The position numbers and the translations under genes were made by a program. The notes beneath the pieces were generated by a model that worked only from the letters and a program-made list of their open reading frames with translations, searched no databases and had not been told where the DNA came from. A DNA stretch of 53,397 nucleotides from DATFKA01 sp042095835 (lineage in GTDB: Bacteria; Bacteroidota; Bacteroidia; Chitinophagales; Saprospiraceae), in assembly GCA_042095835.1 (NCBI GenBank), contig JBELML010000027.1, positions 1 through 53,397 of the forward strand, read 5' to 3'. Every line of letters begins with the position of its first letter. Positions within the stretch are counted from its first letter, which is position 1. Shown piece after piece: positions 16,498 to 24,443 of this stretch.

Positions 16498-17666
16498 TAA
16501 TGAATATAATTGTTGCGATCCAAGTCGCTATACTACTTTATTTCGCTTACGCAGTACTTATTCAATTAGTGCTTGCTATCGCAAGTCAATGGACCACAAA
16601 GAATTTCCCAGCTGGGCAAGGCAGAAAAACCTTTGCCATTTTTATACCAGCTTATAAAGAAGATAAAGTCATCGAACAAACTGTACAATCGGCCCTGAAT
16701 CAACAATATGCTCCCGAAAGATATAGGGTGATAGTCATAGCAGATAACTTGAAGAAATCAACACTTGCCAACTTATCAAAGTACCCCATTCAAATTATCC
16801 AATATGCGTCTCCTGAGCGAACAAAAACCAAAGCGATTCGTAAAGCCTTAGGCACACTACCTAATGGTGCTTTTGATATTGCTTTAGTGCTAGACGCGGA
16901 TAACCAGCTTGCTCCACATTTCTTGCAGGAAATCGAAGCGGTATTTGAGCAAGGTTTTAAGGCCGTGCAAGGTCTGCGGACGGCAGCCAACTTAGATACA
17001 CCAATGGCCGTTTTGGATGGAGCGGCTGAGGTGATTAACCATAGAATGTATGGGAAAGGTGCCCTGAATGTAGGTCAGTCTGCTCGATTGATGGGATCTG
17101 GAATGGCTTTTGATTTAGAGCTATTCCGAGAATTGATTATGCAATCTCAAGCAGTAGGAGGTTTTGATAAAGAGTTAGAAATGGAGCTTGCCCAAAGAAA
17201 AGAACCAATTTTCTTTGCAGAGAAGGCTATAGTCTTTGATGAAAAAGTCAGAAGCCAGGCGGTGTATAAAAAACAGCGAAGAAGATGGATCAGTGCTCAA
17301 TTGTTTTATTTTAGAAAATATTGGAAAGCGGCCCTCTTGGAACTCACCTTAAAAGGCAAGGTAGGCTTTTTCTTCAAATGGACTTTACTGGCTGTGCTAC
17401 CTAGAATCATCCTGCCCTTTGCGCTGAGCTTAGTCAGTATATTTTATTGGCTTCTCTCAGGGTGGACATGGCTTTCTATCTCAATGCTTGGGTTATTGGT
17501 GATTCATCTAGCTACGCTACTATATTTGCTACCTAAGTCTTATTACACTGGTCCGAATAGAAAAGCATGGATCAACTTGTTTTCAGTGATATGGTGTACA
17601 CTAGGAATATTGGGCCGCCTTAAAGGAGCCAATAGAACGTTTATTCATACACCACACGGTAAATAA
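16494..17666 (+). CDS. Membrane glycosyltransferase, family 2 (processive type)
   Basis: 390 residues with one N-terminal helix, a GT-A catalytic domain and about three C-terminal helices. Visible motifs: IPAYKED near the start, the DAD sugar-nucleotide site (LDADNQ), and QRRRW, which fits the QxxRW motif of cellulose/hyaluronan-synthase-like enzymes. Such enzymes can add several sugars or extrude a chain, but many family members only add one. It overlaps the polymerase gene by 4 bp and is followed by a very small open frame at 17675. Confidence 0.88.
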   Translation: MIMNIIVAIQVAILLYFAYAVLIQLVLAIASQWTTKNFPAGQGRKTFAIFIPAYKEDKVIEQTVQSALNQQYAPERYRVIVIADNLKKSTLANLSKYPIQIIQYASPERTKTKAIRKALGTLPNGAFDIALVLDADNQLAPHFLQEIEAVFEQGFKAVQGLRTAANLDTPMAVLDGAAEVINHRMYGKGALNVGQSARLMGSGMAFDLELFRELIMQSQAVGGFDKELEMELAQRKEPIFFAEKAIVFDEKVRSQAVYKKQRRRWISAQLFYFRKYWKAALLELTLKGKVGFFFKWTLLAVLPRIILPFALSLVSIFYWLLSGWTWLSISMLGLLVIHLATLLYLLPKSYYTGPNRKAWINLFSVIWCTLGILGRLKGANRTFIHTPHGK

Positions 17667-17674
17667 CACATTTT

Positions 17675-17788
17675 ATGTTTGGAGAAGGTATGCCCTGGGG
17701 GCTTTTATTACCCATCGTTTTCCTCGCTTTTTTCATTGGAATCAATGCAGCAAAAGTGGAGCGAAACCGCAAGAAATCAAACCATTAA
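17675..17788 (+). CDS. 37-residue single-pass membrane protein (overlooked small gene)
   Basis: The ATG at 17675 lies 8 bp after the preceding stop. The frame ends at TAA 17786-17788, 10 bp before the next start, so it neatly fills an otherwise odd 132-bp gap in a packed operon. The product begins MFGEGMPWG, has one hydrophobic helix of about 19 residues (8-26) and ends in a basic tail (KVERNRKKSNH), predicting a cytoplasmic C terminus. No homology is recognised. It may stabilise or regulate a neighbouring glycosyltransferase, flippase or polymerase. It is read in a different frame from the glycosyltransferase that follows. Confidence 0.6.
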   Translation: MFGEGMPWGLLLPIVFLAFFIGINAAKVERNRKKSNH

Positions 17789-17798
17789 CCCAAATCTT

Positions 17799-18944
17799 AT
17801 GCGTGTATTATTAATCAGTAAATCTATTCCGAATAGCTTCAAAGGAGGTATTCAAACACATGTCTGGGAATTGGCTAGCCATTTAGAAAAAATTGGCGTC
17901 TCAGTCACCATTCTTACTGGAGGAAGCCTACGAGCTGGAGCGCGCGCGCGGATGATTGAAGGGCGGAAAGTCATCAGTTTACCGTATTTACCGCTGCGGA
18001 AATTTCCGATAGTTGGAATTGGAATAGATGAGTTTGCTTTTAATGTAGCAGTAGCTAGATGGGTTAAACGCCACCACAAAGATTTTGATATTATCCATCA
18101 GCAGGGTAGGAGTGGGTATCTGATTCCCTACTTAAGAATAAATGTTCCTGTGGTCAATACCGTGCATAGGCTTTGGTCGGTAGAGGGGCAGTGGGCTAAG
18201 CATGACTTCAATAATAAAATGATTGCAGGTTTCTATAAATGGATGACTTGTAGGTTTGAAGAGAAGGCTATTAGAAAATCTAGAGCCATCATTGGGATTA
18301 GTCGGTCTACACTTACTGAAATTCAAGCAAAATTGAATATTCAAGCTGCCAAGCTTAATCTGGTATATAATGGTGCCTCTTCCAATGAAGCTATTGGTCA
18401 AGCCATAGAGCCCCGCAAGCAACTACTTTTTGTAGGCCGTCTTTGTCAAATTAAAGGTGTTTTTCCGCTTCTTAAAGCTTTTTCACAGGTCGATGAAGTG
18501 GAAAAACTCATTATGATTGGAGACGGACCAGCTAGACCACAACTGGTCGAATTGATCCAACAATTGGGACTAGCTGAGCGAGTGGATTTAATAGGTAGCC
18601 AGGAGCAGGCCGTTGTAAGGAAGTTGATGCGGGAAAGTTATGCCCTGATTTTACCTTCTTTTCATGAGTCACAGGGAATTGTATTAATGGAGAACAACCT
18701 GGAAGGGCGGCCCGTATTGGCCACCTCAGTAGCTGGAATAAAAGAGGTAGTACAGCATCGGTTTAATGGTTTGTTATTCCCTAGCCATTCGATTACTGAA
18801 ATGGTGGAAGCGATCAAAGAATTATTCAGCGATGCAAAGGCTGCCCAAAAAATGGGCCTACAAGGACGCCACTTGGTCAAACACAAATTCAGTTGGGATA
18901 GTATTGCCGAGCAAACCCTTAAAATCTACAAGTCAATCGTATGA
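17799..18944 (+). CDS. Glycosyltransferase family 4 (GT-B)
   Basis: 381 residues from the ATG at 17799. The frame extends upstream to 17679, but the added 40 residues are unlike the family and overlap the small gene at 17675. The N terminus has the GT4 pattern SFKGGIQTHVWELASHL. The C terminus has LLFVGRLCQIKG, GDGPARPQL, and the E-x7-E motif in ESQGIVLME. It is a cytoplasmic retaining glycosyltransferase adding a sugar to the repeat unit; the donor is unknown. It overlaps the flippase gene by 4 bp. Confidence 0.9.
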   Translation: MRVLLISKSIPNSFKGGIQTHVWELASHLEKIGVSVTILTGGSLRAGARARMIEGRKVISLPYLPLRKFPIVGIGIDEFAFNVAVARWVKRHHKDFDIIHQQGRSGYLIPYLRINVPVVNTVHRLWSVEGQWAKHDFNNKMIAGFYKWMTCRFEEKAIRKSRAIIGISRSTLTEIQAKLNIQAAKLNLVYNGASSNEAIGQAIEPRKQLLFVGRLCQIKGVFPLLKAFSQVDEVEKLIMIGDGPARPQLVELIQQLGLAERVDLIGSQEQAVVRKLMRESYALILPSFHESQGIVLMENNLEGRPVLATSVAGIKEVVQHRFNGLLFPSHSITEMVEAIKELFSDAKAAQKMGLQGRHLVKHKFSWDSIAEQTLKIYKSIV

Positions 18945-20245
18945 AAACCTTAAACCTTAGCTTATTAGGGCCTAAACAGTATTCCATAGTAGCCTATACC
19001 GTACAATTAGGATTAGGGTTTTTATCCTTTTTAATAGTATTGCGTAAATGCAGTGTTGAACTCTTAGGTTGGTGGGTTTTATATATGAGTCTAATAAGTA
19101 TTGCTGATCAAGCTCGTAATGGCCTCATCCAAAATGGAATGATACGACTATTGAAAAAACACCCAAGGCAGCTTGCCCAAATATACGGTAGCGCCTTGTC
19201 TTTGACTTGGATGGCCAGTTTATGCCTAGCCCTTATTTTGATGAGTATCTTTTGGTTTTATGGGATTGTGGCTTACTTGGGCGAGGGATCATTCCTTCTT
19301 TTACTCCTTCTTTTTATCAATAGCTTTTTTCTACAAGCCTATTGCAAGCTTAGAGAAAGTATACTCATGAGTCGTTTGGCCTTTGGGCGCTTAGTAATTA
19401 GTAAGTTATCCTTTGGCTTAAGTTTTGTAATTGGTATTTTGGTTTTACCTTCCTTGAGTATGTTGAATTTAGCATTTCTCCAACTTTTGGCTTGGTTGGT
19501 CAATACCATTTTGTTTTGGGTCTTTCCGATTGGACAAGCACAATGGAATAAAAAACTATTTCTCGATTTATGGCGCTTTGGTAGGTTTACTATGGGGACC
19601 AATCTGGGGTCTATGATTTACAATAAAATGGATGTGTTGCTACTTGGCTCATTGATGGGCCCAATGGCGGTGGCTATCTATAATGTTGCAACCAGACTGA
19701 CGAATATTGTGGAAATTCCCTTGAGTAGCATCGCCCAATATCTCTACCCACAATTTGCCAAAAGCGCTATCCAGCAGAATACAAAGCAGCTTTCCCAACA
19801 ATATGAATATGGCTTGCAGCTTGTGATCGTAGTGATGACTCCCTTATGCCTTGGACTTTTCTTTTTCGCTGATTTCATAGTGGAACTTGTGGCAGGAGCA
19901 GCGTATCAGGAAAGCGCTATTATTTTAAAAATCTTAGCCATTGTCGTTTGGTTGAAACCCTGGGGACGATTTCTGGGGATCACCTTAGATGCCATAAATA
20001 AACCAGATTGGAACTTTTACTTTTTGTTATGCTGGACCATTGTCAACGCTATTCTAAATCTACTCTTTATACCTTTTTGGGGCGTATTAGGCGTAGCTTT
20101 TGCTACCCTTTTGAGCCTATTTATGAGTACCCTCATCGGCCAATATTGGCTTTCTACAATGCTACCTGTGGGGCATATACGCATCTTGCTCAATGCATGG
20201 CCTACTTATTTTAAACAGATGAAAACAAGAAAAATATGGATTTAA
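18941..20245 (+). CDS. Polysaccharide flippase (Wzx-like, MOP superfamily)
   Basis: 434 residues with about twelve membrane helices and few charged loops. Helix 1 begins at QYSIVAYTVQLGLGF, and a cytoplasmic segment YNKMDVLLLGSLMGPMAVAI is typical of oligosaccharide flippases. It should move the undecaprenyl-linked repeat unit to the periplasmic face for the polymerase. It starts inside the stop of the preceding glycosyltransferase gene (4-bp overlap) and ends 10 bp inside the methyltransferase gene, so expression is likely coupled. Confidence 0.9.
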   Translation: MKTLNLSLLGPKQYSIVAYTVQLGLGFLSFLIVLRKCSVELLGWWVLYMSLISIADQARNGLIQNGMIRLLKKHPRQLAQIYGSALSLTWMASLCLALILMSIFWFYGIVAYLGEGSFLLLLLLFINSFFLQAYCKLRESILMSRLAFGRLVISKLSFGLSFVIGILVLPSLSMLNLAFLQLLAWLVNTILFWVFPIGQAQWNKKLFLDLWRFGRFTMGTNLGSMIYNKMDVLLLGSLMGPMAVAIYNVATRLTNIVEIPLSSIAQYLYPQFAKSAIQQNTKQLSQQYEYGLQLVIVVMTPLCLGLFFFADFIVELVAGAAYQESAIILKILAIVVWLKPWGRFLGITLDAINKPDWNFYFLLCWTIVNAILNLLFIPFWGVLGVAFATLLSLFMSTLIGQYWLSTMLPVGHIRILLNAWPTYFKQMKTRKIWI

Positions 20246-21057
20246 GTTTCGGACAGACTCAACCGCTGATGAGTCGACGTATGAAAGCCTACCCTTTAGT
20301 AGCTAAATGGGTGTATCGGATATTTGGATATACTCAGATTGGGAACTATGCAAGAGCTGGTGTATTTAAAAGCCTCCTTAAGGAGTTGCCCTTAGAGCGC
20401 ATAGAGACCGTCCTTGACTTAGGATGTGGCCAAGGTGAATATGCTTTTTCGATGGCACGAGCCTTTCCAAATAAAAGTATTACTGCTCTAGATATTGAGC
20501 CGGAAAGAGTGGCGAAAATTCAAACCATTGCAACGACTAAAGGCTGGTCCAATCTGAAGACTTTCTTGGGGCCAGTTGAGCAGATTGATCCTAAGGAGCA
20601 GCAGTATGATTTGATTTATTCCATTGATGTATTTGAGCATATTTTGGAAGAAAAAATGCCTTTTGAAGCTGCCTATCAATGTTTAAGGGAGGATGGATTT
20701 TTGATCATTAAAATGCCCTCAAAGTTGCAACGGACTATTTTTCCAGACCGACTTTTTACCAAGCATCAATCGTGGCTTGAGCAAGAACATATCGGTCAAG
20801 TGTACGAACTGAAAGATTTAGTGAGTAGAATGGAGCGGGCTGGCTTTAAAATACATACGGCAAGATATGCCGATGGGAGCTTATCACGCCTCGCTTGGGA
20901 GTGCAGTTATCTGGCTCGAAAAGTCAGCCCTGTCCTACAATTATTATTGCTACCTATCAATAAATTACTGGTCAGGCTAGATCAAAGTATCTCTAGAAAA
21001 AAGAAAGGAAATACCATTCAGGTAATTGGTCAGAAAAAGCTGAAAAACTATAAATAA
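20236..21057 (+). CDS. Class I SAM-dependent methyltransferase
   Basis: 273 residues. Motif I is VLDLGCGQGEYAF (about residues 59-71), followed by the acidic residue ALDIEPE and YDLIYSIDVFEHI, which define a class I SAM-binding fold. The basic C-terminal region (SRKKKGN) may touch the membrane. In a polysaccharide operon it probably methylates a sugar or terminates a glycan, but the acceptor is not known. It overlaps the flippase gene by 10 bp and the following gene by 1 bp (TAATG). Confidence 0.87.
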   Translation: MDLSFGQTQPLMSRRMKAYPLVAKWVYRIFGYTQIGNYARAGVFKSLLKELPLERIETVLDLGCGQGEYAFSMARAFPNKSITALDIEPERVAKIQTIATTKGWSNLKTFLGPVEQIDPKEQQYDLIYSIDVFEHILEEKMPFEAAYQCLREDGFLIIKMPSKLQRTIFPDRLFTKHQSWLEQEHIGQVYELKDLVSRMERAGFKIHTARYADGSLSRLAWECSYLARKVSPVLQLLLLPINKLLVRLDQSISRKKKGNTIQVIGQKKLKNYK

Positions 21058-21971
21058 TGGAACAAAGACTCGTTAGTATTGTAAGCGTAAATTACAAGTG
21101 TCCAGAGATTACCTTGGAAATGCTGCATTCCTTAGCGGCTGTTGAATATCCGCATTTAGAAGTGATTGTTGTTGATAATGAATGTGGAGATCAGCCTTTT
21201 CCTTTTGAAGCCTACTATCCTGAAATGGTTACAGTCATTCGTTCGGAGGAAAACCTAGGGTTTGCTGGCGGCACTAATTTAGGTATACGCGCAGCAAGTG
21301 GAGCTTATATTTTACTCCTTAATAATGACACAGTAGTAAGTCCAGGTTTTATCGAGCCTATGATAAAATGTTTGGATGATAAGCCGAAAATTGGAATGGT
21401 ATGTCCAAAGATTTATTTCTTCGATCACCCCAATATCATCCAATATGCGGGAGCTACCTTGATACACAAATGGACAGGTAGAGGAGCTAAAATAGGATAC
21501 GCTAAAAAGGACAATGGCGATTATAGTAAATCGCAGAAAACCGCTCTTGGCAATGGCGCCTGTATGCTAGTACGTAAGGCTGTTTTTGAAGAGGTGGGCT
21601 TATTATCTGAAATGTATTTTATGTACTATGAGGAACACGACTTTGCCTACAGAGCCCAGCAAAAAGGATGGGAGACCTACTATTGTGCTAAGGCAAGCAT
21701 CCACCACCGACAATCTGTATCGATTGGCCAGGAAAGTCCTTTGAAAATCTATTATTTGCATCGTAATCGGATGCTTTTTATGCGCAGATTCTTTCGGGGT
21801 TTTGCTTTTATACCATTCCTGTTTTTCTACCTGAGTTTTAGCCTTCCCAAAGCCAGTATGAATTATCTATTTAAAGGGCAGTGGGCTCATTTTCGAAGCC
21901 TTTGGAAAGGAGTTGTTTGGAATATCAATCATCGCAAAATAAACATTAACTATGAAAACATTAGTCTATAA
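21057..21971 (+). CDS. Glycosyltransferase family 2 (rhamnosyltransferase-like)
   Basis: 304 residues. The GT-A domain shows VSIVSVNYK at the start, VIVVDNECGD, the ENLGFAGGTNLGI segment and LLLNNDTVV with the metal-binding region, followed by MYYEEHDFAYR. This pattern matches the WbbL/rhamnosyltransferase branch of GT2. A hydrophobic stretch near the C terminus may anchor it. It is non-processive and probably adds one deoxysugar or hexose. No dTDP-rhamnose genes occur in the window. Confidence 0.89.
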   Translation: MEQRLVSIVSVNYKCPEITLEMLHSLAAVEYPHLEVIVVDNECGDQPFPFEAYYPEMVTVIRSEENLGFAGGTNLGIRAASGAYILLLNNDTVVSPGFIEPMIKCLDDKPKIGMVCPKIYFFDHPNIIQYAGATLIHKWTGRGAKIGYAKKDNGDYSKSQKTALGNGACMLVRKAVFEEVGLLSEMYFMYYEEHDFAYRAQQKGWETYYCAKASIHHRQSVSIGQESPLKIYYLHRNRMLFMRRFFRGFAFIPFLFFYLSFSLPKASMNYLFKGQWAHFRSLWKGVVWNINHRKININYENISL

Positions 21972-22572
21972 AGAAGCACAAAAAATTGCCTTGTCCAGGG
22001 CTTTAGATACAGATGCTTTTAAAGTAAAATACTTGCTCTGCCTTCGGCTCTTTCGGCTTGGAATCAACTATTGTATCTCCAGGTTTTATTTGAGAAGGGT
22101 GTCTAAAATGGGAAAAATCGTTTTCACAAAAAGAAGGCCAGATATCGAGAATGAAGGCTATCTGGAGCTTGGAAATATAGTGAGGATTTGGTCGAATGTG
22201 AATCGTTGCCGCCTAGCTGTTAAAAAAGGAGGAAGACTGATCATCGGAAATAATGTGCGCTTGAATGGGCCAATCATTTCGGCTTCTAACGAAATTCGTA
22301 TTGGAAATAATTGCAGAATTGCTCCTCAGGTCTATCTCATGGATGGAGACTTTCATGCGGTAGATGACCGATTAGCTGAAGGTAAATCCAAACCTATTAT
22401 CATCGAAGATGATGCCTGGTTAGCGACTAGATGTATGGTTTTGAAAGGCGTAACTATCGGGAAAGGGGCCGTAGTTGCAGCGGGTGCAGTGGTCACTAAG
22501 GATGTGCCACCTTACACGATGGTCGCAGGTGTTCCTGCCAAAGCCATTAAAAAAATTAATACACTCATTTAA
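21952..22572 (+). CDS. Hexapeptide-repeat acyltransferase
   Basis: 206 residues. The C-terminal two thirds form a left-handed beta-helix: repeats such as LIIGNNVRL, EIRIGNNCRI, VTIGKGAVVAAGAVV and the closing VPPYTMVAGVPAKAI are diagnostic. A catalytic-type His lies in DGDFHAVDD. It should O- or N-acetylate a sugar of the polysaccharide in the cytoplasm, using acetyl-CoA or a related donor. Its start lies 20 bp inside the preceding glycosyltransferase gene. Confidence 0.9.
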   Translation: MKTLVYKEAQKIALSRALDTDAFKVKYLLCLRLFRLGINYCISRFYLRRVSKMGKIVFTKRRPDIENEGYLELGNIVRIWSNVNRCRLAVKKGGRLIIGNNVRLNGPIISASNEIRIGNNCRIAPQVYLMDGDFHAVDDRLAEGKSKPIIIEDDAWLATRCMVLKGVTIGKGAVVAAGAVVTKDVPPYTMVAGVPAKAIKKINTLI

Positions 22573-22585
22573 TCCATAAATTCTT

Positions 22586-23761
22586 ATGCTAGTGATTCAA
22601 CTTCTATTCTGGACGGCTTTGGGGTTATTAATCCTCACGTATGCTTTATATCCACTAATCGCTTATATCGGAGCCCAATTGAAAAAGTACCGCGAGTTCG
22701 ATTGGGATGACAACAATCTTCCTAGCTTGAGTGTAGTGATTGCTGCCTATAATGAGGAGGCCTATATCCAGGCTAAAATTGAAAATACACTTTCGCTGGA
22801 CTATCCTGAGCATAAAAAGCAGATCATCATCGTCACTGATGGCTCCACAGACAAAACCAATGAAACCGTAAGGAAGTATCCTTCTTGCCAATTGATGTTC
22901 TTAGCAGAAAGGAATGGCAAGATTGCGGCGGTAGATAGAGCCATGCAGCAGGTTTCTACCCCTCTTACTGTATTAACAGACGCTAATGCGATGTTGAACA
23001 AAGAGGCTTTATTGAAAATAGTTCGACACTTTAAAAACCTTGAAGTTGGAGCGGTAGCAGGTGAGAAAAAAGTACGGTCTGGAAAAGAAGCCAATGCTTC
23101 GGGCGAAAACCTTTATTGGCGCTATGAGTCGTTTCTAAAAAATATGGATTCTAAATGGAATTCAGTGGTAGGTGCTGCGGGAGAGCTCTACGCAATTCGT
23201 ACCAACTTGTACGAAGAAGTACCATCAGATACTATTCTTGATGATTTTATGATCACTCTTCAGATTGCCAAAAGAGGTTTTAAGGTCGCATACGAGCCCC
23301 AGGCTTACGCCATTGAATCAGCTTCTTTAAATCTCCATGAAGAGATGAAACGTAAGATCAGAATTTGCGCGGGTGGCTTTCAATCTATTTACCGTTTAGG
23401 CGATCTTGCTAACCCATTAAAGTATGGAACGCTAAGTATCCAATATCTGATCCATCGCGTTTTTAGATGGACGGTGGCTCCTGTAGCCCTTATTGCGCTA
23501 TTGCTAAGTAGTTTATGGCTTACTGTACAAGGCGTAGGATTATATGCAGTCTTCTTGGGTTTACAAATGCTATTTTATGGTCAAGCACTGAATGGGTTGT
23601 TAAAAGCCGATAAGGCAAAGACTTTCCCAGGCTTTTATGTTCCATTATATTTTGTGGTAATGCACTGGTGTGTTTTCCCTGGTTTATGGAGGTATTGGCG
23701 AGGGCAACAATCTGTAAATTGGTCTAAAGCAAAAAGAGCCGCCAATCTTATATCGGGTTGA
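22586..23761 (+). CDS. Membrane glycosyltransferase, family 2
   Basis: 391 residues: an N-terminal helix, a GT-A domain (SVVIAAYNEEAYI, VTDGSTDKTNE, and a TDANA metal site) and three C-terminal helices. The position of QxxRW is occupied by KRKIRICAGG, so it departs from the processive consensus. It is the last gene of the operon. Its 3' end overlaps the 3' end of the opposite-strand LytTR regulator by 14 bp (23748-23761), and no terminator hairpin lies between them. Confidence 0.88.
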   Translation: MLVIQLLFWTALGLLILTYALYPLIAYIGAQLKKYREFDWDDNNLPSLSVVIAAYNEEAYIQAKIENTLSLDYPEHKKQIIIVTDGSTDKTNETVRKYPSCQLMFLAERNGKIAAVDRAMQQVSTPLTVLTDANAMLNKEALLKIVRHFKNLEVGAVAGEKKVRSGKEANASGENLYWRYESFLKNMDSKWNSVVGAAGELYAIRTNLYEEVPSDTILDDFMITLQIAKRGFKVAYEPQAYAIESASLNLHEEMKRKIRICAGGFQSIYRLGDLANPLKYGTLSIQYLIHRVFRWTVAPVALIALLLSSLWLTVQGVGLYAVFLGLQMLFYGQALNGLLKADKAKTFPGFYVPLYFVVMHWCVFPGLWRYWRGQQSVNWSKAKRAANLISG

Positions 23762-24437
23762 TCTTTTTGAGTAAAGGTGCTCTGTGAGCCCGACTAACGG
23801 GAATGATCTTTTTCCCAATCAAAATACTGTGATCTTCGATGTCTCTAATCTTGGATAAATTGACAATATAAGAGCGGTTGACCTTCATGAGATCAGGATG
23901 TGAAAGGCGAGATTCCATTCCTTTTATAGTCCCGTGGACCAGAATAGATTGTTCGTTTGTTTTAAAGCGTACATAATCACCAACCGTTTCCAGGTACTCG
24001 ATACTATTGAGGTCTATCCTGACAATTTTTCCAGAAGATCTGACGAAGATATAGTTTTCGAATTGTTTAAGAGCCTGCTTTTTTTGCATCTCCTTGGCGG
24101 CTTCCACTGCTTTTTTGAGCCTTGGAAAATTGATGGGTTTAGTGAGATAATCTACTACCCATTCTCGGAGTTCAAAGGCTTCAGTAGCATATTCTGTTTT
24201 GGAAGTAATGAAAATGATTAGAGGAATATCATCTAGGGATTTTACCAAATCCATGCCAGTTATATTGGGCATTTCAATGTCCAATAACAGGAGATCGATA
24301 GGCGTTTGCTGCATTATTTTTAGCGCTTCACCAGCCCCTTCACAGAGGCCTATCAATTCTAAGTCGGGCAAGTTCTCACAAAGCATTTGTAAGGCTAATC
24401 TTGACATTTCATTATCATCAACAATCAAACACTTCAT
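23748..24437 (-). CDS. LytTR-family response regulator
   Basis: 229 residues. The receiver domain has the acidic pair in IVDDNE, the phospho-acceptor D53 (LLDIEMPN) and a Lys in LTKPINFP. The C-terminal LytTR DNA-binding domain starts at about residue 125, with ENYIFVRSSGKIVRI, YLETVGDYV and VNRSYIVNL. It lies 6 bp after the hybrid kinase gene and should be the output of the H-NOX relay. LytTR regulators often control surface polysaccharide and biofilm genes, which fits the convergent cluster next door, but the targets are not shown by the sequence. Confidence 0.93.
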   Translation of the reverse strand: MKCLIVDDNEMSRLALQMLCENLPDLELIGLCEGAGEALKIMQQTPIDLLLLDIEMPNITGMDLVKSLDDIPLIIFITSKTEYATEAFELREWVVDYLTKPINFPRLKKAVEAAKEMQKKQALKQFENYIFVRSSGKIVRIDLNSIEYLETVGDYVRFKTNEQSILVHGTIKGMESRLSHPDLMKVNRSYIVNLSKIRDIEDHSILIGKKIIPVSRAHRAPLLKKINPI

Positions 24438-24443
24438 AGCAGA

